NCBI RefSeq assembly: GCF_000023105.1
Contig: NC_012669.1
Location: 1,364,001 to 1,428,000 of the forward strand
Length of the DNA: 64,000 bases
Source: Beutenbergia cavernae DSM 12333
GTDB lineage: Bacteria > Actinomycetota > Actinomycetes > Actinomycetales > Beutenbergiaceae
Reading direction: 5' to 3'
This document shows, in pieces, positions 33,556 through 42,221 of this stretch; position 1 is the stretch's first letter; each line of letters starts with the position of its first letter. Both the position numbers and the translations under genes were made by a program. The notes under the pieces are model-generated. The model saw only the letters and a list, made by a program, of their open reading frames with translations, did not search any database and was not told the origin of the DNA.

Positions 33556-34662
33556 ATGGCCGAGCAACGCGAACACGAGGCCCAGACGGCGGGCAGGGCG
33601 GCGCGCGGCGGCGCGTCGCGTGACGGCGCCCTCGCCGTCGAGGCCGACGGGCTCGTCAAGCACTTCACCACCGGCAAGCGGGTCACGAAGGCCGTCGACG
33701 GCGTCGACCTGAGGATCGCCGAGGGGAGCGTCTTCGGGCTGCTGGGTCCGAACGGGGCCGGCAAGACCACCATCGTGCGGATGCTCGCGACCCTGCTGCG
33801 GCCGGACTCCGGCAGCGCGCGCGTGCTGGGTCACGACGTCGTGCACGACGCCGACGCCGTCCGGTCCGCCGTCGGCCTCACCGGGCAGTACGCGTCGGTG
33901 GACGAAGACCTGACCGGGACCGAGAACCTCATGATGCTCGCGCGGCTCTACGGGTTCGCGGGCGAGGCGGCGCGGGTGCGGATCGCCGCCCTGCTGGAGG
34001 CGTTCGGCCTGGCCGACGCCGGAGCGCGCCAGGTCAAGACGTACTCCGGCGGGATGCGCCGCCGCATCGACCTCGCGGCCAGCCTGGTGCTCGCGCCGCG
34101 GGTGCTGTTCCTCGACGAGCCGACCACCGGCCTCGACCCGCGCAGCCGCAACCAGGTGTGGGACATCGTGCGCGTGCTCGTCGCCGACGGCGCCACGGTG
34201 CTCCTCACCACGCAGTACCTCGAGGAGGCCGACCAGCTCGCCGACCGGATCGCCGTCGTCGACCACGGCCGGATCATCGCGGAGGGCACGTCGAGCGAGC
34301 TCAAGCGCTCGGTCGGGCAGGGTGCGGTGACCATGCGCCTGGCCGACGCCTCGCAGCGCGCGGCGGCCGCCGCCGTCGTCGAACGCCTGCTGGGCACGCA
34401 ACCGACGCTCCCGGCCGACCCGTACGCGCTCACCGCGCGGGTGCCGGACGACGGCGCACCCGCCGTGGCGCGCCTCCTCCCCGCCCTCGGCGAGGAGGGC
34501 ATCGTCGTGCCGGAGTTCTCGCTGGGGCAGCCGAGCCTCGACGAGGTGTTCCTCACGATCACCGGCAAGCCGCTACCCGACGGCGGTGACGACGCCGCCG
34601 GGAATGGCGGTCCGGGTGCAGCGGACCACACCGCGACTGTGAGCGAGGAGGTGTCCCGATGA
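33556..34662 (+). CDS. ABC exporter ATPase, DrrA (daunorubicin-resistance) type
   Basis: The 368-aa ATPase has Walker [10 protein letters not shown] at about 74-82, signature YSGGMRRRI, Walker [14 protein letters not shown] and H-loop [11 protein letters not shown]. The C-terminal accessory domain, with [12 protein letters not shown], is the DrrA family hallmark. GGGAGG precedes the ATG. The downstream permease overlaps by ATGA. Family members export drugs, glycolipids or peptides; the substrate is unknown. The first about 30 residues are a variable polar extension. Confidence 0.88.
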   Translation: MAEQREHEAQTAGRAARGGASRDGALAVEADGLVKHFTTGKRVTKAVDGVDLRIAEGSVFGLLGPNGAGKTTIVRMLATLLRPDSGSARVLGHDVVHDADAVRSAVGLTGQYASVDEDLTGTENLMMLARLYGFAGEAARVRIAALLEAFGLADAGARQVKTYSGGMRRRIDLAASLVLAPRVLFLDEPTTGLDPRSRNQVWDIVRVLVADGATVLLTTQYLEEADQLADRIAVVDHGRIIAEGTSSELKRSVGQGAVTMRLADASQRAAAAAVVERLLGTQPTLPADPYALTARVPDDGAPAVARLLPALGEEGIVVPEFSLGQPSLDEVFLTITGKPLPDGGDDAAGNGGPGAADHTATVSEEVSR

Positions 34663-35504
34663 CCGCGCAGGCCACGGGGGCCGAGAACCCGACCCTGACC
34701 ACCACGGCGCTGCGCGAGGCCGTGGCGCTCCCCGTCCGGCCCAGTCGCCCGTCGGCCTTCTCCATGACGCTGACGTTCGCGTGGCGCGCGCTGCTGAAGA
34801 TCAAGCACGTGCCGGAGCAGCTCTTCGACGTGCTCGTGTCGCCGATCATCTTCACGCTGATGTTCACGTACCTGTTCGGCGGGGCGCTGGCCGGGTCGAC
34901 GACGGCGTACATCCAGTTCCTGCTGCCGGGGATCCTCGTGCAGACGATCGTCATCGTCACCGTCTACACGGGCTACACGCTGAACACGGACATCACCAAG
35001 GGTGTCTTCGACCGGTTCCGGTCGCTGCCGATCTGGCGCCCGGCACCCATCGTCGGCGCGCTGCTCGGCGACACCGTCCGCTATTCGATCGCGTCGGTGG
35101 TGTGCATCGCGCTCGGCCTGGTCATCGGGTTCCGGCCCGCGGGCGGGGTGGTGGGCGTGGTGCTCGGCGTGCTCCTGCTGCTGGTGTTCGCATTCTCGCT
35201 GAGCTGGATCTTCACGATCCTCGGCCTGCTGCTGCGGACGCCGAACGCCGTGATGGGCGTGTCGATGATGGTGCTGATGCCGCTGACGTTCGCGTCGAAC
35301 ATCTTCGTGGACCCGGCCACCATGCCGACGGCCCTGCAGCGGTTCGTCGAGGTCAACCCGGTCACGCACCTGGTGACGGCGGTACGCGGGCTGATGGCGG
35401 GGACGCCGGACACCGGGGAGATCGTGTGGGTGCTCGTCTCGGCGGTCGTCCTGACGGCCGTGCTCTCGCCCATCACGATGCGGCTGTACCGCACGCGCCA
35501 CTGA
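34659..35504 (+). CDS. ABC-2 permease, DrrB type
   Basis: The 281-aa permease has six hydrophobic helices. The entry motif [21 protein letters not shown] and [17 protein letters not shown] match the DrrB/ABC-2 consensus. [17 protein letters not shown] precedes the last helices. The first about 40 residues are polar. The ATG overlaps the ATPase stop, so the pair forms one exporter. The hairpin-repeat cluster starts 89 nt after the stop. Confidence 0.87.
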   Translation: MTAQATGAENPTLTTTALREAVALPVRPSRPSAFSMTLTFAWRALLKIKHVPEQLFDVLVSPIIFTLMFTYLFGGALAGSTTAYIQFLLPGILVQTIVIVTVYTGYTLNTDITKGVFDRFRSLPIWRPAPIVGALLGDTVRYSIASVVCIALGLVIGFRPAGGVVGVVLGVLLLLVFAFSLSWIFTILGLLLRTPNAVMGVSMMVLMPLTFASNIFVDPATMPTALQRFVEVNPVTHLVTAVRGLMAGTPDTGEIVWVLVSAVVLTAVLSPITMRLYRTRH

Positions 35505-35592
35505 GGGCCGCCCGCCGGCGGCCTGCTGCACCGCAGGCGCCCGTGAGTGTCGGAGCGGGATCTGGCAGTACCGCGCGCGGCACTGCCGCCAT

Positions 35593-35777
35593 CGAGTGCG
35601 TGGGTTCTGCTGCGACACGCCGAGCTCGCCCGGGGAGGGATCCCGCACTCGGCATGAACGCGCACCGGGGGTTGCGATCTCGACACGCGAGGTGGAGGTG
35701 CGCGCCGTCCCTGGCGTCGAGTGCGTGGAGTTTCGCGCGACACGCCGCGCCCGGGCGGGAGGGATCCCGCACTCGGC
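35593..35777. repeat. A-B-A repeat element, copy 1
   Basis: Composite of unit A (35593-35653), unit B (35654-35717) and unit A again (35718-35777). A is about 60 bp and in its best copies has 10-bp terminal inverted repeats CGAGTGCGTG / CACGCACTCG; here the 3' ends read CCGCACTCG. B is about 63 bp, beginning ATGAACGCGC and containing CTCGACACGCGAGGTGGAGG. The first A of this copy is the most diverged. Together with its flanks it fills the 285-nt gap 35505-35789. Confidence 0.85.
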
Positions 35778-35789
35778 GCAGGTGACGCG

Positions 35790-36713
35790 TCAGGCGAGCG
35801 GGAGCGCGACGCCGAGCCTGACGGACTGAGCGTGCATGGCACGGCGGACCCGTGCGACGAGCAGCTCCGGTCGGCGGAGGACATGGTCGGCGATGACCGT
35901 CACCACCTCCCACTCGTGGTCGCGCAGTCGCGCCTCGCGTTCGACGTCGCGACGCCACACGCCCGGGTCGCGGTGCACGTCGCCGGCGTACTCGATGGCG
36001 ACCTTCAGGTCCGGGTAGGCCATGTCGGGCATCGCAAGGAACTCACCGGAGTCGAGGAGCTGTTCCTCGTTCACCGCCGGGCACGGCAGCCCACCGCGCA
36101 CGAGGACGAGGCGAGTGCGGGTCTCCATGCTCGAGTCGGTCCCTGGTCGAATGAGCGGCAACGCCTCGGCGGCCCGCCGTGCACCGCGGCGACGGTGCAT
36201 GCCTGCCGCGATGGGCCTGAGATCGTCGAGTGCGCAGGCCGGGTGCTTGCGTCTGGTCATGGCGTCCCCGAGCACGACGAGCTCGTCGACACTCAGCGTG
36301 CCGGCCAGGTGCCTCCAGGTCTGGGCCGGCGTGGTCACCAGAAGTCCGCCGACGAGCCGCACGAGCGCACCTTCCGAGGTGACGTGTCCGACGACGCCGC
36401 GACGCTGCGGTCGCTCAACGGGCGAGGGGACGACCACGTGCACCCTGTCGTCGCGGTCGAGACGCCACGGGACCTCCACGTTCTGGAGGCGGAGAGCCGT
36501 GACGTGACTGAAGGCTGCCCGCTCGCTCAGAGTGAGCGCGAGGGCGCGACACCGGGCGGCGAGATCGACGGGTCCGTCCGCTCGGAGGCGCGTGCCCGGG
36601 AACGGGATGACGACTGAGCGTCCGTACAGCTGACGGCGTGTCAGCCCAAGGTCCTCACCGGTCCGCAGCGTGAACGGACCATCGGGCAGGCAAGGCGGGA
36701 TGGGAAGCGACAT
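35790..36713 (-). CDS. DUF559-type (Vsr-like) nuclease-fold protein with AbiEi-like N-terminus
   Basis: The 307-aa protein has an N-terminal winged-helix-like region (about 10-60: GLTRRQLYGRSVVIPFPGTRLR) reminiscent of AbiEi-type antitoxins and a C-terminal DUF559/Vsr-like endonuclease fold. The PD-(D/E)xK-like elements are AYPDLKVAIEYAGDVHR (D235, E241, later His) and RLRDHEWEVVTVIADHVLRRP. Such proteins are abundant and mostly uncharacterised in Actinobacteria. The ATG at 36713 has no clear ribosome-binding site. The gene is bracketed on both sides by A-B-A hairpin repeats, which may mean co-mobilisation or simply a repeat-rich spot. No toxin partner is adjacent. Confidence 0.72.
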   Translation of the reverse strand: MSLPIPPCLPDGPFTLRTGEDLGLTRRQLYGRSVVIPFPGTRLRADGPVDLAARCRALALTLSERAAFSHVTALRLQNVEVPWRLDRDDRVHVVVPSPVERPQRRGVVGHVTSEGALVRLVGGLLVTTPAQTWRHLAGTLSVDELVVLGDAMTRRKHPACALDDLRPIAAGMHRRRGARRAAEALPLIRPGTDSSMETRTRLVLVRGGLPCPAVNEEQLLDSGEFLAMPDMAYPDLKVAIEYAGDVHRDPGVWRRDVEREARLRDHEWEVVTVIADHVLRRPELLVARVRRAMHAQSVRLGVALPLA

Positions 36714-36840
36714 CGCCGAATCGTGCGACGTCGGAAGCGCGCACCGCCCACGACCTGTGGACACGTGCCCGCGCGTCGAACTCCGGACCCTCTGGGGACA
36801 ACCCGACCGCTGATCCGAACCCGGCAGCCGGATCGTCCGC

Positions 36841-37023
36841 CGAGTGCGTGGAGTCTCGCGCGACACGCCGTGCCCGGGCGGGAGGGATCACGCACTCGGC
36901 ATGAACGCGCTCCGGGGTTGCGATCTCGACACGCGAGGTGGAGGTGCGCGCCGCCCCTCGCGTCGAGTGCGTGGAGTCTCGCGCGACACGCCGCGCCCGG
37001 GCGGGAGGGATCACGCACTCGGC
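36841..37023. repeat. A-B-A repeat element, copy 2
   Basis: Unit A at 36841-36900, B at 36901-36963, A at 36964-37023, in the same orientation as copy 1. Both A units are 60 bp and nearly identical, with perfect CGAGTGCGTG...CACGCACTCG ends. The 127 nt between this copy and the DUF559 start (36714-36840) holds that gene's upstream region and nothing else I can recognise. Confidence 0.88.
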
Positions 37024-37208
37024 GTGAATGCGCGCCCCGACGAGAACCGAGGCCGCGCCCGAGCGGGAGGAATCCCGCACTCGGCATGAACGCGCTCCGG
37101 GGTTGCGATCTCGACACGCGAGGTGGAGGTGCGCGCCGTCCCTCGCGTCGAGTGCGTGGAGTCTCGCGCGACACGCCGCGCCCGGGCGGGAGGGATCACG
37201 CACTCGGC
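37024..37208. repeat. A-B-A repeat element, copy 3 (first A degenerate)
   Basis: A diverged A-like segment (37024-37085, only its 3' half clearly matching), B at 37086-37148 and a perfect A at 37149-37208. Directly joined to copy 2. The remaining 126 nt to nhaA contains TAGGGT (37260-37265), a possible nhaA -10. Confidence 0.8.
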
Positions 37209-37334
37209 GGTGGGGCCGTGCCCGCGCGCCCGCGCGGGGCGCAGCGGTGGGGGCATCGATAGGGTGGCCTGCGGTGTGCCGGGAAGTCTGGTCGGCGAAC
37301 GTCAACCCGACCCCGCGACCTGCCCGGAGACCGC

Positions 37335-38630
37335 ATGCTGCGACTGCCCCCCGTGTTCGACCGGCTCACCCCTGGCGGTGAGCGCAACCTCGCCGACACG
37401 CTGCGCGGCGAGTCCGCCGGCGGAGTCCTGCTGCTGCTCGGAGCGGCGATCGGCCTGGTCTGGGCGAACTCGCCGTGGGCGCCGGCGTACGAGGCTCTCG
37501 CGGACACGCACCTCGGCCCGTCCTGGTTCGACCTCTCGGTCGCGCACTGGGCGTCGGACGGGCTCCTCGCGATCTTCTTCTTCGTCGTCGGGCTGGAGCT
37601 CAAGCGGGAGATCGTCGTCGGCGAGCTCCGCCACACCCGGACGGCTGTCGTCCCGGTGGTCGGCGCCGTCGGCGGGATGGTCGTGCCCGCACTGCTCTAC
37701 CTGGCGGTCAACCTCATCGCGCCCGACGGCGACCACAGCGGGTGGGCGGTGCCGACGGCGACCGACATCGCGTTCGCCGTCGCCGTCCTCGGGCTCGTGG
37801 GGCGCGGGCTCCCGACGGCGCTGCGCGCGTTCCTGCTCACGCTCGCCGTCGTCGACGACCTCCTCGCGATCATCGTCATCGCCGTCGGGTTCACCGACCA
37901 CGTCGCACTCCTGTGGCTCGCCGCCTCGCTCGCTCTCGTCGCCGTGTTCGCGGTGCTGCTGCGCCGCGGCGTCACGGCACCCTGGATCCTCGTCCCGCTC
38001 GCCGTCGTCGCCTGGGGGTGCATGTACGCGTCCGGGGTGCACGCCACGATCGCCGGCGTGCTGCTCGGCCTGGTGGTGCCCGCCGTCGCGCGCCCGGGAG
38101 CCGACGCCGCCCCGGACGCCGAGAGCCTTGCGGAGCGCTTCGAGCACCGCTGGCGGCCGGTGTCGGCCGGGTTCGCCGTGCCGGTGTTCGCGCTGTTCTC
38201 GGCGGGCGTGGCGATCGACGCCGGACTCATCGGCGAGGCAGCGGCCGACCCGGTGGCACAGGGCATCGTGCTCGGGCTCGTCGTCGGGAAGCCGCTCGGG
38301 ATCGTGGGCGCGACCTGGCTGCTGTGCCGGTTGACGCGCGCGAGCCTCGCTCGCGGCGTCCGGTGGGGCGACGTCGGAGCGATCGCCACGCTGGGCGGCA
38401 TCGGGTTCACCGTGTCGCTCCTGGTGGGCGCGCTCGCGTTCGGCGAGGGCAGCACGCGCGACGACCACGTGATCCTCGCGGGTGCTCGTCGCATCGGCGA
38501 TCGCCGCGCTCCTGGGCGCCGTCCTGCTGCGAGCGCGAGCGCGGCGCCACGCGACGTGACGCCCGCGCGCCCTCAGTCGGCCGTGAGCACGGACGCCGCG
38601 CCCTCGCGTCGGATGCGCAGGTCGAGGTAG
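37335..38630 (+). CDS. nhaA: Na+/H+ antiporter NhaA with apparent 3' frameshift
   Basis: NhaA exchanges sodium for protons. Motifs: AIGLVWANSPW, FFFVVGLELKREIVVGEL, the ion-binding Asp pair in FLLTLAVVDDLLAIIVIA and ATLGGIGFTVSLLVGALAF. As read, the frame after HVILAG turns into an Arg/Pro/Ala tail and runs to 38630, overlapping the convergent gene by 58 nt. In another frame the downstream bases encode VLVASAIAALLGAVLLRARA and a stop at 38557-38559, exactly the expected last NhaA helix. One extra G in the GGG at 38480-38482 explains this. The intact gene would end at 38559. Either a sequencing error or a real mutation. Confidence 0.85.
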   Translation: MLRLPPVFDRLTPGGERNLADTLRGESAGGVLLLLGAAIGLVWANSPWAPAYEALADTHLGPSWFDLSVAHWASDGLLAIFFFVVGLELKREIVVGELRHTRTAVVPVVGAVGGMVVPALLYLAVNLIAPDGDHSGWAVPTATDIAFAVAVLGLVGRGLPTALRAFLLTLAVVDDLLAIIVIAVGFTDHVALLWLAASLALVAVFAVLLRRGVTAPWILVPLAVVAWGCMYASGVHATIAGVLLGLVVPAVARPGADAAPDAESLAERFEHRWRPVSAGFAVPVFALFSAGVAIDAGLIGEAAADPVAQGIVLGLVVGKPLGIVGATWLLCRLTRASLARGVRWGDVGAIATLGGIGFTVSLLVGALAFGEGSTRDDHVILAGARRIGDRRAPGRRPAASASAAPRDVTPARPQSAVSTDAAPSRRMRRSR

Positions 38631-39655
38631 AGCAGCGACGTCACGGCTGCCGCCACCGGCGTCGTGACGGCGGAGGCGAGGACGGCGCCCAGGGTCCCGA
38701 GCGCGTACGCCCAGCCGAGCCCGGTGGGGTCGACGGCACCACCCAGCAGCGTCATCGGGTACGTGATGATCCCGTTCGCGACGCCCACGAGGATCCAGGT
38801 CAGGACGAGGATGCCGAGCACGCGGGCCGAGCTGCCGCGTGCGAGCTGCCACGCCCGCACCAGCGCGCCCCCGATGCCGCGGCGCTCCACCACGAGGGCC
38901 GGGGTCGCGAGCACGGTCCGCGGGACGACGAAGGCGAGTGCCACGAGCGCGACGACGATCCCGATGGCGATCCCGCCCACCGGCCAGGCGCCTCCCAGCC
39001 CGGTGCCGAGCAGCCCGAGCAGCACGGGAGGCGCGAGCGCGAGGGCCGCGACGGCGACGATGACGGTGAGCGCGAGCCCGAGCAGCCGCCACACGCTCCC
39101 GCGCACGCCGGCCCACGCCTGCCGGACGCTCGGTGCCTCGCCGAGCACCGCCGCGTAGACGGTGCGCACGAGCAGCCCGGTGAGCACCGTGGTCGCGATC
39201 CACGCGAGGACCTGGGCGAGCGCACCGGTGACGAGCTGCGCGGCGACCACCTCGAGCTCGCCGCCCGGGTCCGAGAGCTCGGGGCCGCTCGCCGCCCACT
39301 CCTCGACGGTGGCGAGCGCCGCGTGGGCGCGCCACGACGCGACGGCCTGCAGGAGGCCGACCGCGGCGACCACGATCGCCGCGAACGTGAAGAGCACCCG
39401 GGGGTTGGCGCGGATCGCCCGGAACGCACCGTCGTACAGCTCGCCGAGCGTGAGCGGTCGCACCGGCACGATCCCGGGTTGCACCGCCTGCTCGGCGCCC
39501 GTGGCGGCATCCGACCCCGTTCCGGGGAGGCGCGGCGCGGGAGGCGGGGGGTCTCCCCACGACGGAGCGGAGCCCGGTTGCGCACCCCAGTCGCGCGGTG
39601 GGCGCGGGGCACCGTTCCCGGCCGGCTCGTCGGGCGTGCGGGGGTCCTCGGTCAT
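38573..39655 (-). CDS. Multi-spanning membrane protein (GDPD-membrane-domain-like)
   Basis: The 360-aa protein has a Pro/Gly-rich cytoplasmic N-terminus (about 1-65) followed by RPLTLGELYDGAFRAIRANPRVLF and six hydrophobic segments. It resembles the membrane domain found beside glycerophosphoryl diester phosphodiesterases and in actinobacterial genes near mtrA. No catalytic residues are seen. Start ATG 39655; longer in-frame starts run into the mtrA promoter region. It is divergent from mtrA, and its 3' end overlaps the frameshifted reading of nhaA but not the restored one. Confidence 0.72.
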   Translation of the reverse strand: MTEDPRTPDEPAGNGAPRPPRDWGAQPGSAPSWGDPPPPAPRLPGTGSDAATGAEQAVQPGIVPVRPLTLGELYDGAFRAIRANPRVLFTFAAIVVAAVGLLQAVASWRAHAALATVEEWAASGPELSDPGGELEVVAAQLVTGALAQVLAWIATTVLTGLLVRTVYAAVLGEAPSVRQAWAGVRGSVWRLLGLALTVIVAVAALALAPPVLLGLLGTGLGGAWPVGGIAIGIVVALVALAFVVPRTVLATPALVVERRGIGGALVRAWQLARGSSARVLGILVLTWILVGVANGIITYPMTLLGGAVDPTGLGWAYALGTLGAVLASAVTTPVAAAVTSLLYLDLRIRREGAASVLTAD

Positions 39656-39755
39656 GCCGTCCTGAGCCTCCCCGCCACGCGTCCGACCCGCCACCGCGAC
39701 GCGCGGCACGGCGAGCGGCGCCGTCTGGTGCGCCGCCGGGTGACACCATAGGGCC

Positions 39756-40439
39756 ATGAACGCGAAGATCCTGGTGGTCGACGACGACCCTGCGATCTCC
39801 GAGATGATCGGGATCGTCCTGGAGTCCGACGACTTCGACGCGGTGTTCTGCGACGACGGCGCCCTCGCCGTCGAGCGGTTCCGCGAGGAGAAGCCGGACC
39901 TTGTCCTGCTCGATCTCATGCTTCCGGGCAAGGACGGGATCGAGGTGTGTCGCGAGATTCGGCGCACGTCGGGCGTCCCGATCGTCATGCTCACCGCGAA
40001 GAGCGACACGGTCGACGTCGTCCGCGGGCTCGAGGCCGGTGCCGACGACTACATCGCGAAGCCGTTCAAGCCGAAGGAGCTCGTGGCGCGCGTGCGCGCG
40101 AGGCTGAGGCAGAGCGACGACGGCGAGCAGGAACGCCTGCGGATCGGCGATCTCGTCCTCGACGTCGCGGGCCATCGCGTGCTGCGCGGGGACGAGACGA
40201 TCTCGTTGACGCCGCTCGAGTTCGACCTCGTCGTCGCTCTCGCGCGCAAGCCCTGGCAGGTGTTCACGCGCGAGGCGCTGCTGGAGCAGGTGTGGGGCTA
40301 CCGGCACCAGGCCGACACGCGCTTGGTCAACGTCCACGTGCAGCGGCTCCGCGCGAAGGTGGAGAGGGACGCTGAGCACCCCGAGGTCGTCGTGACCGTG
40401 CGCGGGGTCGGGTACCGCGCCGGGACGCCCGCGTCGTGA
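39756..40439 (+). CDS. mtrA: Response regulator MtrA
   Basis: The 227-aa OmpR/PhoB-type regulator has receiver-domain acidic residues VVDDDP at 7-12, phosphoacceptor D53 in LVLLDLMLPGKDG, T80 in MLTAK and K102 region IAKPF. The C-terminal winged helix (about 130-225) has LTPLEFDLVVALARKP and TRLVNVHVQRLRAKVE. MtrA controls cell-wall hydrolase, division and replication-linked genes in Actinobacteria. It is the first gene of the conserved mtrA-mtrB-lpqB operon. Confidence 0.95.
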   Translation: MNAKILVVDDDPAISEMIGIVLESDDFDAVFCDDGALAVERFREEKPDLVLLDLMLPGKDGIEVCREIRRTSGVPIVMLTAKSDTVDVVRGLEAGADDYIAKPFKPKELVARVRARLRQSDDGEQERLRIGDLVLDVAGHRVLRGDETISLTPLEFDLVVALARKPWQVFTREALLEQVWGYRHQADTRLVNVHVQRLRAKVERDAEHPEVVVTVRGVGYRAGTPAS

Positions 40440-40457
40440 GGTCGGCGTGAGCGAGCC

Positions 40458-42221
40458 ATGACCACCCGGGCCGACCAGACCCCCGCGGTTCCCACGCCGG
40501 AGGGTGCGGCCTCCGGCGACCAGCCCCGTCCTCGGCCGGGCGCGCTGCGGCGGTTCTGGCACCGGGGTCGCCTGCGCGTGCGGGCGTTGCGGCTGTGGCG
40601 CTCGTGGCGCCGGTCGCTCCGCCTGAGGGTCGTCGTCACGACCGTCGCGATCGGCCTCGTCGGCCTCGTGGCCCTCGGCGCGTACCTGTCCGAGCAGGTG
40701 CGCGACACACTGTACGAGCAGCGCCGCGACGTCGTTCTGGCCGACGCCGCATCCCAGACGGCGATCGCCCAGCAGCGCTTCGACGCGGCGAGCGCCACCA
40801 CGAGCGCCCAGGTGCAGCAGCTCGCCCAGGACCTCGTCTCCACCGCGCAGAGCCCTGGTTCGGGCTCCGTGGGCACGTTGTTGCTGAGGAGCCCGAGCGA
40901 CGAGCCGCCGGTCATCCTCGACGTCGTGAGCAGAGGCGGGCCGTTCGACGTGTCCGACGTGTCCGACGAGCTGCGGGCCGCCGTCCGGGACTCGGGTGGG
41001 CAGCAGTGGCAGGCTGTCGGGCTCGCGGAGCCGGGTGGAACGCAGGACCCGGGGATCGTCGTCGGTGCTCCGGTCGTGCTGCCGCAGGCCGGCGCGTACG
41101 AGCTGTACTTCGCCTACAGCCTGGCGCCGGAGCAGGACACGCTCCAGCTGATCCAGCGCACGCTGGCGATCGGCGCCGTCGTGCTCATCGCCCTTCTCGT
41201 GGCGATGACGTGGTACCTCACGCGCCAGGTCCTCGCGCCGGTCCAGCAGGCGGCGCACATCGCGGAGCGACTCGCGGACGGCGAGCTCGACGAGCGGATG
41301 ACCGTGCGCGGTCAGGACGAGCTCGCGTCGCTCGCCCGCACGTTCAACGAGATGGCGGAGAGCCTGCAGCACCAGATCGAACGGCTGGCCGAGCTCTCGC
41401 GGGTGCAGCAGCGGTTCGTGTCGGACGTCTCGCACGAGCTGCGGACGCCCCTGACGACGATCCGGATGGCCGCCGAGATCCTCTTCGCGGAGCGGCACGA
41501 GTTCGACCCGGCGACCCGGCGGTCCGCGGAGCTCCTGCACGCGCAGCTCGACCGGTTCGAGGAGCTCCTGGCCGACCTGCTCGAGATCTCGCGGTTCGAC
41601 GCGGGCGCCGCCGTGCTCGACGTCGAGCACCTCGACGTCCGCACGATCGTGCACCGGACCGTCGATCTCACGGCACCGCTCGCGGAGCGGCGGGGGAGCA
41701 CGGTCCTCGTGCTCGAGGGGGACCGGCCGTGCACGGCCGACATCGACCCACGGCGGGTGGAACGCGTCCTGCGCAACCTGCTCGTCAACGCGATCGAGCA
41801 CGGGGAGGGCCGGCCGATCGAGGTGCACGTCGGGGCCAACGCCCGAGCCGTGGCCGTCGCGGTGCGGGACCACGGCGTCGGGATGACCGTGCGGGAGGCC
41901 GAGCACGTCTTCGACCGGTTCTGGCGCGCCGATCCTGCGCGGACCCGGACCACGGGCGGTACCGGTCTCGGCCTGTCGATCTCGCTCGAGGACGCCCGGC
42001 TGCACGGGGGGCGGCTCGAGGCGTGGGGCACGCCGGGCGACGGCGCCACGTTCGTGCTCACGCTGCCCCGCCGGGCGGGGTTGGACATCGGAGCGTCCCC
42101 GCTGGAGCTCGCGCGCCCCGGCGGCGACGACGGGCCGGGGCACGGCGGGAAGCCGGCGCCACGGGACGAGGGGTCGAGCGGCCCGGCGGCGGTGCCCGAC
42201 CTGGACGAGGTGAACCGATGA
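40458..42221 (+). CDS. mtrB: Sensor histidine kinase MtrB
   Basis: The 587-aa kinase has two membrane helices (about 55-76 and 233-253) flanking an extracytoplasmic sensor domain. It then has a HAMP domain (about 255-305), dimerisation/phosphoacceptor helix with H326 in SDVSHELRTPLTT, N-box LRNLLVNAIEHGEG, G1 DHGVGM and G2 GGTGLGLSI. The C-terminal about 50 residues are Gly/Pro-rich. It starts 18 nt after mtrA and overlaps lpqB by ATGA. It phosphorylates MtrA; LpqB modulates it. Confidence 0.94.
   Translation: MTTRADQTPAVPTPEGAASGDQPRPRPGALRRFWHRGRLRVRALRLWRSWRRSLRLRVVVTTVAIGLVGLVALGAYLSEQVRDTLYEQRRDVVLADAASQTAIAQQRFDAASATTSAQVQQLAQDLVSTAQSPGSGSVGTLLLRSPSDEPPVILDVVSRGGPFDVSDVSDELRAAVRDSGGQQWQAVGLAEPGGTQDPGIVVGAPVVLPQAGAYELYFAYSLAPEQDTLQLIQRTLAIGAVVLIALLVAMTWYLTRQVLAPVQQAAHIAERLADGELDERMTVRGQDELASLARTFNEMAESLQHQIERLAELSRVQQRFVSDVSHELRTPLTTIRMAAEILFAERHEFDPATRRSAELLHAQLDRFEELLADLLEISRFDAGAAVLDVEHLDVRTIVHRTVDLTAPLAERRGSTVLVLEGDRPCTADIDPRRVERVLRNLLVNAIEHGEGRPIEVHVGANARAVAVAVRDHGVGMTVREAEHVFDRFWRADPARTRTTGGTGLGLSISLEDARLHGGRLEAWGTPGDGATFVLTLPRRAGLDIGASPLELARPGGDDGPGHGGKPAPRDEGSSGPAAVPDLDEVNR

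Noticed and set aside
35593-37208. Possible CRISPR array
   Set aside because: The units are 60-63 bp, abut or alternate as A-B-A, and have no unique spacers of uniform length; no cas genes are present.
36841-37208. Small open frames reading through the A and B repeats
   Set aside because: They exist in several frames at once and only because the repeats lack stops; no start signals or conservation of protein pattern.
37302-42143. A 1613-codon open frame on the minus strand across nhaA, the membrane protein, mtrA and mtrB
   Set aside because: It is antisense to well-recognised genes on the plus strand; its product is Arg/Asp/Gly-rich low-complexity sequence produced by GC-rich third positions.
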